The notes: generated by a model not told the origin, from the sequence alone. Shown: positions 1-6,170, numbered from the stretch's first letter. The stretch: 6,856 bases of DNA from Methanobacteriota archaeon (GCA_030597775.1 JAUVRF010000094.1:1-6856); one strand, 5' to 3'. A program made the numbers and translations.

Positions 1-413
1 CCCACGACCCACCAGGGGATGGTCTCGGTCTCGGTGGTCACGTTGAGGGTGGCCCGAGTGCCCAGGAAATCGGTGGTGTAGGGGGTGATGGAGTTGGTGA
101 CGCGCTTGGACGTGCCCTTGAGGAAGCCCACGGCCTCCTGGAGGTCGCCAGTGCCCTCCAGGAGCACCTGCTCACCCTCCACATCCACCCCGCAGTCGCT
201 GGCCGACCCGGTGTAGCGGACGGACCCGGCCTTCCAGTCGGTGTCCAGTTCAAAGTCCACGATGCCGACCCGGGTGTTCACATCGAGGTCTGCAAGGTGG
301 ATTGTCAGCGCCAGGCCCGCCATGATGATCGACACGATGAGGAGCACCGCCAATAGCGGGGTCCACCAATTCGGGGGTCGCTCTTCTCCATGATGTATGT
401 CATGAGGGGCCAT
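1..413 (-). CDS. Membrane-anchored extracytoplasmic protein, N-terminal part (runs off the left edge)
   Basis: Reading the minus strand from the ATG at 413 gives 137 codons with no stop before the window edge, so the C-terminus is missing. The start is MAPHDIHHGEERPPNWWTP, a short His-rich and charged N-terminus. One strongly hydrophobic segment follows at about residues 18-38 (PLLAVLLIVSIIMAGLALTI). The remainder, about residues 39-137, is polar and rich in Asp, Thr, Val and Gly, looks like beta structure, and has one N-glycosylation sequon (NVT). The segment is not followed by a clear cleavage site, so I read it as an uncleaved anchor with the bulk outside the cell. ATG 413 was chosen because a minus-strand TATA-like box lies about 40 bases upstream. 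I do not recognise the family, and no enzyme motif is visible. The gene is divergent from the membrane protein at 535. Confidence 0.72.
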   Translation of the reverse strand, partial: MAPHDIHHGEERPPNWWTPLLAVLLIVSIIMAGLALTIHLADLDVNTRVGIVDFELDTDWKAGSVRYTGSASDCGVDVEGEQVLLEGTGDLQEAVGFLKGTSKRVTNSITPYTTDFLGTRATLNVTTETETIPWWVV

Positions 414-444
414 AGGCTCACTTGACTCATGGAAACCAGCTGAC

Positions 445-455
445 GGTATAAATCC
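445..455 (-). promoter_or_regulatory. TATA-like box of the left-edge minus-strand gene
   Basis: On the minus strand this reads GGATTTATACC. It begins about 40 bases before the ATG at 413, which would put transcription start some 12 bases before that ATG. The element is AT-rich in a GC-rich setting. Read on the plus strand (TATAAAT) it could in principle also serve the gene at 535, but it sits too far upstream to fit the spacing of the other promoters here. Confidence 0.5.
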
Positions 456-502
456 TTTGGCCATTCGTTGGGTGTCGAGTGAGGCCAACGAATACGAAAC
501 GG

Positions 503-509
503 TTTTAAC
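503..509 (+). promoter_or_regulatory. TATA-like box of the three-helix membrane protein gene
   Basis: TTTTAAC starts 32 bases before the ATG at 535. This spacing is close to the 31 bases between box and ATG at the amidohydrolase gene, and predicts a leaderless or nearly leaderless mRNA. It also argues against the TTG at 457, which lies upstream of the box. Confidence 0.5.
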
Positions 510-534
510 TGACATCCACGGTCACGTGGTTACC

Positions 535-1128
535 ATGGCGATCGATGCAAACTTCATCCTCTTCATCATCCCCGCCCTGATGGCCCTCCTTGCCGCAGCG
601 GTGGCTTTGCCGAGCAAGAGCCGCATCGAGAGGGACCCGTCCACGGCGTACAAGGGATGGAGGCGGGCCACCGTCAACCTCGCCTTCGTGATCGCCATCG
701 CCATAGGAGCGATGATGGTCGCCCTGGGAGGCAGTCTCAACCTGGAACCCATCTTCGGGGACATAACCATGGTCCACATCGGCGGCATGAGCCTCATCAT
801 CATGGCCGTTGTCCTCTTCGTCGCATCGATGGTCACCAAGCGACAGATCAAGCAGGCTGGCAGGGGGGAGCAGGAGGTGGTCTTGGAGGCCACCGTCATC
901 AGCGGTCCCGCCCCGGCCCCTGTCCCGACCCCCGTCCCGAGCGACCGTCCAGACCTCCCACCACATCCACGTCCCCAGTCCCAGTACGGCACACCTCCCC
1001 GCGAAGGAGGTGCCCCACCACCGGTCCCACCGAGGGTACCTCGCCGGGACGCCTATGACGATGACCCGGTGTACGAGGGCGTCCCACCACCCCGGCCGCC
1101 TCCGCGGCGAGGTCCACCACCGGGATAG
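535..1128 (+). CDS. Three-helix membrane protein with proline-rich cytoplasmic tail
   Basis: The protein has 197 residues. Three hydrophobic segments are clear: about 7-25 (FILFIIPALMALLAAAVAL), 47-66 and 79-100. The first loop (26-46) is rich in Lys and Arg (K28, R30, R33, K40, R43, R44), and the third helix is followed by TKRQIK. By the positive-inside rule the N-terminus is outside and the C-terminus inside. From about residue 125 the tail is low complexity, dominated by Pro with Arg, Gly and Asp (for example PPPVPPRVPRR and PPPRPPPRRGPPPG). The frame is open back to a TTG at 457, but the ATG at 535 fits the TATA box at 503 and puts the first helix right at the N-terminus. The stop lies three bases before the TATA box of the next gene. 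I do not recognise the family; a scaffold or interaction role for the tail is a guess. Confidence 0.75.
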   Translation: MAIDANFILFIIPALMALLAAAVALPSKSRIERDPSTAYKGWRRATVNLAFVIAIAIGAMMVALGGSLNLEPIFGDITMVHIGGMSLIIMAVVLFVASMVTKRQIKQAGRGEQEVVLEATVISGPAPAPVPTPVPSDRPDLPPHPRPQSQYGTPPREGGAPPPVPPRVPRRDAYDDDPVYEGVPPPRPPPRRGPPPG

Positions 1129-1130
1129 GC

Positions 1131-1138
1131 TTTTTATC
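1131..1138 (+). promoter_or_regulatory. TATA box of the amidohydrolase-nitrilase unit
   Basis: TTTTTATC begins 31 bases before the ATG at 1162. This is the usual distance for an archaeal leaderless transcript, with initiation expected near 1158-1162. No Shine-Dalgarno site is visible between box and start. The same eight bases occur before the flavoprotein gene at 4526. Confidence 0.65.
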
Positions 1139-1161
1139 GGATTGGGTAACTACTCTGGCAC

Positions 1162-2829
1162 ATGTCAGGTCCATCCAGGGGACCGGCCCTCCTGCTCGAC
1201 CACGCCAACGTCATAACGCTGGACCCGGGCCGGCCCAGGGCGGAGGCGGTCCTGTGCCGGGACGGCCGCGTCGTCGCCGTTGGCTCCAACGAGGAGCTGG
1301 AGGCGATGATGGACGAGGACGACATCCACTTCGACTGCGGCGAGCTCACCCTGGTCCCCGGTTTCATCGATTCCCACTCCCACTTCCTGGCCATGGGCCT
1401 TTCCGCCCTCCGGGTGGACCTCTCCGTGGTCCGTCACCGTGACTCCATGCTCGAGGCGATGGCGGAGCGGGCCGAGCTGCTGGACGAGGGTGAATGGGTC
1501 TACGGCGTGGACTTCGACGAGTCCCAGTGGGCCGGCGTTCGCAGGCTCCCCACCCGGGAGGAGCTGGACCGTCGGGTCTCCGACCGGCATCCCGTGGTGG
1601 CCCGGAGGATCTGCGGTCACATCGCTGTGGCAAACACCAAGGCCCTGGAGCTGATAGGCGATGATCTGGACGAGGTGGACCCAGAGACGGGCCTCCTGCT
1701 GGAGGAGGTGGTGCTCCGCCTCTCGGAGGTGGTGGGGGTCACGGACGAGGAGGCAAAGGGCGCCATCACCCTTGCCACCCTCAAGGCCCACGAGGAGGGC
1801 GTGACCGCCATCGTCGACATGGCCGACCTGCGCACCTTCCGGACCTACAGGGAAATGGCCGAGAAGGGCGACCTCGATGTCCGTGTGTTCTGCGCCGTTC
1901 AGGCCAGGGACGTCGATGGACTGACCACCAGGGACGCGGAACCCGTTGCGGGCGGGGGCGGCGACATGCTCCGCCTGGTGGGGATCAAGGCCTTCCTCGA
2001 TGGCTCCCTGGGCGCACGCACGGCCGCCCTGGGCGAACCATACGCCGACGACCCGGACAACCGGGGAATGGTCCTGTACACGTCGGAGGAGCTGCGCTCC
2101 CTCGTGCGCTCGGCCGAGGACACGGGTCTTCCCATGTTCCTCCACGCCATCGGCGACCGCGCCATCGGGGCGGCCCTGGACGCCTTCGAGGCGGAGGCGG
2201 CCAACGGCAATCCCCTTCGCCATCGAATCGAGCACCTGGAGTACGCCGAAGAGGAGCAATTGGACAGGATGAAGGACCTGCGTATCGTCGCGTCGATGCA
2301 ACCGAACTTCATAGTCCAGTGGTCGGGCCCGGGGAAGATGAACGAGGAGCGCCTGGGTCCGATGCGCGCGAACCGGTCCGAGGCCCTCCGGGACGTTTGG
2401 GGGAGGGGCATCCCCCTGGCCTTCGGCTCGGACTGCATGCCCTTCGGTCCCCTGTACGGCCTCCAGGGAGCGGTCCACCATCCGGTGGAGGAGCAGCAGC
2501 TGCCCCCGGTGATCGCGCTGCGGGCCTACACCCTTGGCTCGGCCTGGGCCGTGCACGCCGAGGACCAGATGGGCTCCATCGAACCGGGGAAGCTCGCGGA
2601 CATGGCCCTCCTGGACGCGGACCCGGATGAAGCAGCCGACCTGCGGGAGATCAGCGCCGTGGCCACCATCATCGGGGGCCAGATGGTCCACGTGGCCACC
2701 GACAGGTTCAACAGGGCCGTCCATCGCAACGCCCAGCGGGCGCTGGAGGAGGCCCTCATGGACACCGACCTGCCCCGCCTCGACCTGGAGGGGCCCCGGG
2801 AGGACGATGAGGAGGATGACGATCTCTAG
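1162..2829 (+). CDS. YtcJ-like metal-dependent amidohydrolase (Amidohydro_3 family)
   Basis: The protein has 555 residues, about the usual length for the YtcJ/NfdA/AepA-like group of the amidohydrolase superfamily, metal enzymes that hydrolyse amide or related C-N bonds. An N-terminal beta-sandwich part (about 1-65) leads to the first metal motif DSHSHF (H72, H74). GIKAFLDGSLGA carries K276, a candidate metal-bridging or carbamylated Lys. HAIGDRA (H328), RIEH (H358) and FGSD (D424) complete the metal-site set, and GSIEPGKLADM near the C-terminus is the typical return to the sandwich domain. All key residues are present, so it should be active; family members differ widely in substrate and this one cannot be assigned. 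The last residues, 547-554, are all acidic (EDDEEDDD). There is no signal peptide, so it is cytoplasmic. ATG 1162 fits the TATA box at 1131. The 3' end overlaps the nitrilase gene, so the two are probably co-transcribed. Confidence 0.93.
   Translation: MSGPSRGPALLLDHANVITLDPGRPRAEAVLCRDGRVVAVGSNEELEAMMDEDDIHFDCGELTLVPGFIDSHSHFLAMGLSALRVDLSVVRHRDSMLEAMAERAELLDEGEWVYGVDFDESQWAGVRRLPTREELDRRVSDRHPVVARRICGHIAVANTKALELIGDDLDEVDPETGLLLEEVVLRLSEVVGVTDEEAKGAITLATLKAHEEGVTAIVDMADLRTFRTYREMAEKGDLDVRVFCAVQARDVDGLTTRDAEPVAGGGGDMLRLVGIKAFLDGSLGARTAALGEPYADDPDNRGMVLYTSEELRSLVRSAEDTGLPMFLHAIGDRAIGAALDAFEAEAANGNPLRHRIEHLEYAEEEQLDRMKDLRIVASMQPNFIVQWSGPGKMNEERLGPMRANRSEALRDVWGRGIPLAFGSDCMPFGPLYGLQGAVHHPVEEQQLPPVIALRAYTLGSAWAVHAEDQMGSIEPGKLADMALLDADPDEAADLREISAVATIIGGQMVHVATDRFNRAVHRNAQRALEEALMDTDLPRLDLEGPREDDEEDDDL
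2798..2803 (+). promoter_or_regulatory. Shine-Dalgarno site for the overlapping nitrilase gene
   Basis: GGGAGG lies inside the amidohydrolase coding region, 3 bases before the ATG at 2807 and 12 bases before the alternative ATG at 2816. A second purine run (GAGGAGG) touches the 2816 ATG directly. An internal site is expected here because a gene inside an operon cannot use leaderless initiation. The spacing does not decide cleanly between the two starts. Confidence 0.4.
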
Positions 2830-3643
2830 CAGAGAGGGTGGCGATGGGGATGGAACGACACGCATCACCCTCGCGGCCGCCCAGTTCGAGCCACGTCCCG
2901 GGGACGTGCGGTGGAACATCTCCCGTTCGATCGAGCTGGCCGCCCGAGCTGGCGTGCGGGGTGCTGACCTGGTGGTGCTCCCCGAGCTGGGAACGACAGG
3001 CTACTACATGTTCGACAGGTTCCGCGACCTGGCGGAGCCCCTGGATGGACCGACCATAACCATCATGACGGAGCTGGCCAGCCGGTGGGACTTCCACGTG
3101 GTGGTGGGGCTGGCCGAGAGGGCGAAGGACGACCGGGTCTACGACTCCGCCGTGCTGGTCGGTCCCGGAGGCGTTGCCGGCGTTTACCGCAAGACCCATC
3201 TCTGGGACAGGGAGCGGGGCGTGTTCGCCCCGGGCACCGACCCTCCCGTGGTTGACGCTGGGGCAAGGCTGGGGAGGCTCGGCCTGCTGGTCTGCTACGA
3301 CCTCGAGTTCCCCGAGACCGCGGATCTGGTGCAGGCGGGGGAAGGGAGGTTGCTCGCGGCTCCCGCAGCCTTTGGCAACCTGACCCTTTGGAAGGCCACC
3401 CTTGAGACCCGCGTGCGCGACCTGGGCATACCCCTGGTGGCCGCGAACCGCCTTGGCCTCGAGGGGGACACCAGGTTCTGTGGGCACAGCATGGTCATCG
3501 CCGCCGACGGAGAGGTGCTGGCCGACGCGGGGACGTCCCCGGGGATCGCCATGGCGGAGGTCACCCTGGGGCCCATGGAACGGAGGGGTCGGAGAAAGGG
3601 AGCCGGGATGGACCCCCACCTCATCCATCCAGAGTTCGGATGA
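2807..3643 (+). CDS. Carbon-nitrogen hydrolase (nitrilase superfamily amidase)
   Basis: The protein has 278 residues from ATG 2807, or 275 from ATG 2816; typical members have about 260-290. The nitrilase triad is intact: E60 in LPELGTTGYY, K129 in YRKTHLW and the nucleophile C163 in LVCYDLEFPE. E136, just after the Lys motif, may be the structural second Glu. The family cleaves amides, N-carbamoyl compounds or nitriles through a Cys thioester; the closest-looking members are aliphatic amidases, omega-amidases and carbamoylases, and the substrate cannot be fixed here. The first strand of the domain (ITLAAAQF) starts at residue 20, so about 18 residues form a Gly/Asp-rich extension. No start codon closer to the domain exists in this frame. 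The gene overlaps the amidohydrolase stop by 23 bases and overlaps the convergent acetyltransferase gene at its 3' end. It is cytoplasmic, with no signal peptide. Confidence 0.9.
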   Translation: MRRMTISSREGGDGDGTTRITLAAAQFEPRPGDVRWNISRSIELAARAGVRGADLVVLPELGTTGYYMFDRFRDLAEPLDGPTITIMTELASRWDFHVVVGLAERAKDDRVYDSAVLVGPGGVAGVYRKTHLWDRERGVFAPGTDPPVVDAGARLGRLGLLVCYDLEFPETADLVQAGEGRLLAAPAAFGNLTLWKATLETRVRDLGIPLVAANRLGLEGDTRFCGHSMVIAADGEVLADAGTSPGIAMAEVTLGPMERRGRRKGAGMDPHLIHPEFG

Positions 3644-4223
3644 AGCCCTCGAGGCGCTCGGTGCCCTCGGCGACGGCGATCCGCTCGCGCTCGGGGGCCA
3701 GGAGGCCCATCATCACGGTGTCGACCCAACCGGCGCCCAGCAGGAGGGCCTCCCTCCTCATGCCCTCGGTCTGGAAACCCAGGGCCTCGTACGACCGTAT
3801 GGCGCGCACGTTCTCCTCCAGGACCCCAAGACTGGCCCTGTGTATGGACAGGTCGTCGAAGGCGTGCATCAGGAGACGTCCGAAGGCGGCCCGTCCCAGG
3901 CCCGTTCCCCAGAACTGGGGGTCGCTCACCAGGATGCCCGTCTCGATTGCATGACGATGTCCCCAGTCGATCTGGTCCATGAAGGTGTAACCAACGAGCC
4001 TGTCGTCCAGGTCGATGGCCATGTAGAGCGCTCCCGGGTCCTGGGTGGCCGAGTCGATGAGGCCCCTCAAGAACTTGGCGTCACGCGCGCCTGGAAGCCC
4101 CAGGAGACGGATCAGTGCCGGGTCCTTGAACGAGGTTTCCAGGCCCTCCGCGTCCTTCGGCTCGAGCTGCCGGATGGTGATCGGTCCTATGTCGAGGGTC
4201 GGCCCCTGCATGTTCCGGGGCAT
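3621..4223 (-). CDS. GNAT-family N-acetyltransferase (RimJ/RimL-like, Acetyltransf_3 type)
   Basis: The protein has 200 residues. A typical N-terminal strand ITIRQLEPKDAEGL begins at about residue 15. The acetyl-CoA pyrophosphate loop is QFWGTGLGRAA (residues 103-113, the Q/RxxGxG motif), preceded by the strand TGILVSDP. The C-terminal motif has N138, Y145 and LGF (148-150) in the order NVRAIRSYEALGF, usual for RimJ-like enzymes that acetylate protein N-termini or small amines. The substrate cannot be told from sequence. ATG 4223 is chosen; M5 is an in-frame alternative. No convincing Shine-Dalgarno site precedes either. The gene is transcribed towards the nitrilase, and the two share 23 coding bases. 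It is cytoplasmic, with no membrane segment. Confidence 0.9.
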   Translation of the reverse strand: MPRNMQGPTLDIGPITIRQLEPKDAEGLETSFKDPALIRLLGLPGARDAKFLRGLIDSATQDPGALYMAIDLDDRLVGYTFMDQIDWGHRHAIETGILVSDPQFWGTGLGRAAFGRLLMHAFDDLSIHRASLGVLEENVRAIRSYEALGFQTEGMRREALLLGAGWVDTVMMGLLAPERERIAVAEGTERLEGFIRTLDG

Positions 4224-4265
4224 GTACTAGGTCGGCTTTGAAGGTTGTCCCCGGGAGGTCGGTGG

Positions 4266-4272
4266 TTTTTTA
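4266..4272 (+). promoter_or_regulatory. TATA-like box of the cysteine-rich small protein gene
   Basis: TTTTTTA begins 30 bases before ATG 4296 and 33 before ATG 4299, matching the leaderless spacing seen elsewhere in this window. Read on the other strand (TTAAAAAA) it lies about 49 bases before the acetyltransferase ATG at 4223 and could serve that gene with a short leader; this second role is less certain. Confidence 0.5.
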
Positions 4273-4295
4273 AGGGACGCGCAGCGATGCGGTGG

Positions 4296-4502
4296 ATGAT
4301 GGAGTGCAACAAGGAACGCAACCTGCAGAACTGCAACTGCACATACGATCCCTGCTCGCGGAAGGGCCTGTGCTGCGAGTGCATCAGGTACCATTGGCGC
4401 ATGAAGGAGCTCCCCGCCTGCGTCTTCCCAGATGATGCGGAGCGCACCTACGACCGGTCGGTGGATCACTTCGTGCAGCTTTACAACGAGGGCCGGCTCT
4501 AG
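4296..4502 (+). CDS. Small cysteine-rich protein (DUF6485-like)
   Basis: The protein has 68 residues with eight cysteines, at 4, 13, 15, 20, 26, 27, 29 and 42, nearly all in the first 45 residues. The pattern is EC..., NCNC, DPCSRKG, CCEC, then a His (H33) and LPACVFP. From memory this resembles the DUF6485 family found in methanogens and anaerobic bacteria, whose members start MEC-K-E and carry the same CSRKG-CCEC-YH-LPAC order. The spacing suggests a metal-binding fold (zinc or iron), but no function is known to me. The C-terminal part (46-68) is a short acidic, helical-looking segment. The frame is open back to 4245, but the TATA box and the family N-terminus favour ATG 4296 or 4299. The flavoprotein gene follows 63 bases later with its own promoter. 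Confidence 0.8.
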   Translation: MMECNKERNLQNCNCTYDPCSRKGLCCECIRYHWRMKELPACVFPDDAERTYDRSVDHFVQLYNEGRL

Positions 4503-4525
4503 GCGGGAACGTCGGAGCGGTAACG

Positions 4526-4533
4526 TTTTTATC
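4526..4533 (+). promoter_or_regulatory. TATA box of the flavoprotein oxidoreductase gene
   Basis: TTTTTATC begins 31 bases before the GTG at 4557 and 40 before the ATG at 4566. It is identical to the box before the amidohydrolase gene, and both are followed about 18-20 bases later by ACTACTCTGG. Confidence 0.6.
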
Positions 4534-4565
4534 CCACCCACCGGTACTACTCTGGGGTGGTACCA

Positions 4566-5921
4566 ATGCCTAGCGAGAGAGAGCGGATAGTCATCATCGG
4601 AGCGGGTGCCTCTGGCCTGCCGATAGCCTCCCAGATCCGCAAGGAGACCAAGGAGAAGGACATAACGGTCATCACCACGGGCACTCACATCGCGTACAGC
4701 CCGTGCGCCCTGCCCTTCGTGCTCCACGGGGTGATCCCCGACTTCGAATCCTGCATCATGAAGACCCCCGCCGACTACGAAGCTGTGGGCATCACCGTAC
4801 TCACCCAGACCACCGTCGAGAGCATCGACCTGGAGACCGAGAAGCTTGAGACCACCGCGGGCGTCATCCCGTACGACACATTGGTCATCGCCACGGGCTC
4901 CTACCCGTTCATGCCACCCATCCCGGGAGTGGACGCCGAGGGAGTGTGCGTGCTCAAGACCATGGAGGCCGCCCAGCAGATCGCGGAGGGCCTGGAAAGC
5001 GTCATGAACGCTGTCAGCGTGGGCGCGGGCGTCATCGGCCTCGAGGTGGGCTCCGCCCTGATGGCGCGGGGAGTCAACGTGCCCGTCGTCGAACTGCTGC
5101 CCTACGTGCTCCCCCTCATCCTGGACCCGGACATGGCCCAGCTGGTGCACAACCACCTGCTGGACATCGGTGCCCGGGTCATCTGCGGCGCGGCCGTGTC
5201 GGAGGTCCTGACCGACGAGGCCGGAAAGGTCAGGGGCGTCGTTGTGGCCGACGAGGAGATCCCCTGCCAGATGGTGCTGATGTCCACCGGCGTCCGTCCG
5301 AGCACGAAGCTGGCCAAGGATGCTGGCATCGAGACGGGCTCCTCGGGCGGCATCGTCACAGACAGCAGCCTCCACGTCAAGGTGGGCCGCGAATACCTGC
5401 CCAACGTGTACGCGTCGGGTGACTGCGTCGAGGTCATCAAGGACTTCACCTACCAGCGGACCATAAGCCCCCTTGGGACCTCGGCCTACCGCCTGGCCCG
5501 CGTGGTGGCGGACAACATAATGGGCCGGAACTCGTACCTTCTCCCCTTCACCTCCCCCAACGTCTGCGTCGTGGGCCAGCTGCAGGTGGGTTCCGTTGGC
5601 CTCACCACCCACACGGCCAAGAGCTCGGGCATACAGACGACCTCCAGGGTGGGTTCCGGCCCCTCTGCGGCCAGGTACTACCCGAAGCGCCACGTCATCA
5701 CATCCAAGCTGATCGTGGACAACTCACGGAGGATAGTGGGTGGCCAGATCATCTCCGACGGCAGCGGCGTCAAGTGCCGTATCGATACCCTGTCGGTGGC
5801 GATGGCCTCGAAGATGAGGGTGGACGACTTCGCCCACGTGGAGACCTGCTACGCACCGCCCGTCTCAGCGCTCGTCGACCCACTTACCCTGACGGCCCAG
5901 AGCTTTTTCGACGTCTGCTAG
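4566..5921 (+). CDS. FAD/NAD(P)H-dependent disulfide-reductase-type oxidoreductase (CoA-disulfide reductase/NADH oxidase family)
   Basis: The protein has 451 residues from ATG 4566 (454 from GTG 4557), matching the usual 440-460. Numbering is from the ATG. The FAD-binding Rossmann motif IVIIGAGASGLP starts at about residue 8. AYSPCALPFVLHG contains C47, the single active-site Cys of the CoA-disulfide reductase/Nox/NSR group, which uses Cys-S-S-CoA or Cys-sulfenate chemistry instead of a Cys pair. IATGSYPFMPP, the NAD(P)H Rossmann motif GAGVIGLE, MSTGVRP and YASGDCVEV follow in the standard order. The C-terminal dimerisation domain ends with ETCYAPPVSALVDPL. No rhodanese domain is attached. 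Likely roles are NAD(P)H-dependent reduction of CoA disulfide, sulfur/polysulfide or oxygen in the cytoplasm; sequence alone does not choose. The final residue is a Cys (C451), with another at C428. GGGGTGG six bases before the ATG may act as a weak ribosome site, so the start is uncertain between 4557 and 4566. Confidence 0.92.
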   Translation: MPSERERIVIIGAGASGLPIASQIRKETKEKDITVITTGTHIAYSPCALPFVLHGVIPDFESCIMKTPADYEAVGITVLTQTTVESIDLETEKLETTAGVIPYDTLVIATGSYPFMPPIPGVDAEGVCVLKTMEAAQQIAEGLESVMNAVSVGAGVIGLEVGSALMARGVNVPVVELLPYVLPLILDPDMAQLVHNHLLDIGARVICGAAVSEVLTDEAGKVRGVVVADEEIPCQMVLMSTGVRPSTKLAKDAGIETGSSGGIVTDSSLHVKVGREYLPNVYASGDCVEVIKDFTYQRTISPLGTSAYRLARVVADNIMGRNSYLLPFTSPNVCVVGQLQVGSVGLTTHTAKSSGIQTTSRVGSGPSAARYYPKRHVITSKLIVDNSRRIVGGQIISDGSGVKCRIDTLSVAMASKMRVDDFAHVETCYAPPVSALVDPLTLTAQSFFDVC

Positions 5922-5929
5922 GCTCCCCC

Positions 5930-5971
5930 TTTATTAATAGGAAGCCAGCGAGTGTGATAAATTTCTTATAT
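5930..5971 (+). promoter_or_regulatory. AT-rich promoter region of the small acidic protein gene
   Basis: Two TATA-like stretches lie here: TTTATTAATA at 5930-5939 and TTCTTATAT at 5963-5971. The first would place transcription start just before the in-frame ATG pair at 5970/5973; the second starts about 42 bases before ATG 6006. The element used decides the start codon, and I cannot tell which from sequence alone. Confidence 0.4.
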
Positions 5972-6005
5972 GATGACCGAATTCCCTGAGTCAACCGGTG
6001 TCTCA

Positions 6006-6170
6006 ATGATCGAGCCCCTTTGCAACATAACGATATCCAAGGACGACGGCGACTTCACGGCTAAAGTGCAAACCGAGCTCGGTGGATTACGCGAGTATGC
6101 TGGAGAGAGCTTCGAGGAGCTCCTCGAGCAGCTATTTCTGGACCTTCAAGAGGAATTCGAGTCCTTCTAG
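6006..6170 (+). CDS. Small acidic protein of unknown function, HicB-like outline
   Basis: From ATG 6006 the protein has 54 residues; starts at 5970 or 5973 in the same frame would add 12 or 11. The core reads as strand (CNITISKDDGDFTAKV), then a second strand or turn (GLREYAG), then an acidic amphipathic helix (SFEELLEQLFLDLQEEFESF). This order, including a DGDF turn and a G-x-S-x-EEL helix start, recalls the small partial RNase H fold of HicB-type proteins, but no HicA-like partner or DNA-binding domain is present nearby, so this is only a structural resemblance. The gene has its own AT-rich upstream region and ends 80 bases before the RAM-domain gene. I do not recognise a named family. Confidence 0.6.
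   Translation: MIEPLCNITISKDDGDFTAKVQTELGGLREYAGESFEELLEQLFLDLQEEFESF

Noticed and set aside
457..534. TTG-initiated extension of the three-helix membrane protein
   Set aside because: The TATA-like box at 503 lies inside this stretch, and ATG 535 has the spacing seen at other leaderless genes here.
2534..2806. Upstream extension of the nitrilase frame
   Set aside because: The frame is open back to 2534, but this stretch is Arg/Pro/Thr-rich and overlaps the amidohydrolase coding region. The hydrolase domain needs no extra 91 residues, and a ribosome site sits near 2807.
1165..2919. 584-codon open frame on the minus strand
   Set aside because: It lies wholly antisense to the amidohydrolase and nitrilase start, whose catalytic motifs are intact. 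The translation is low-complexity and matches no family; GC-rich codon use on the plus strand explains the absence of stops.
3402..4241. 279-codon plus-strand frame across the nitrilase end and the acetyltransferase
   Set aside because: It is antisense to a clear GNAT domain and out of frame with the nitrilase; it has no family signature.
4227..5693. 488-codon open frame on the minus strand
   Set aside because: It is antisense to the flavoprotein gene, which has all FAD and NAD motifs. The antisense protein is a His/Gly/Asp/Val-rich shadow with no recognisable domain.
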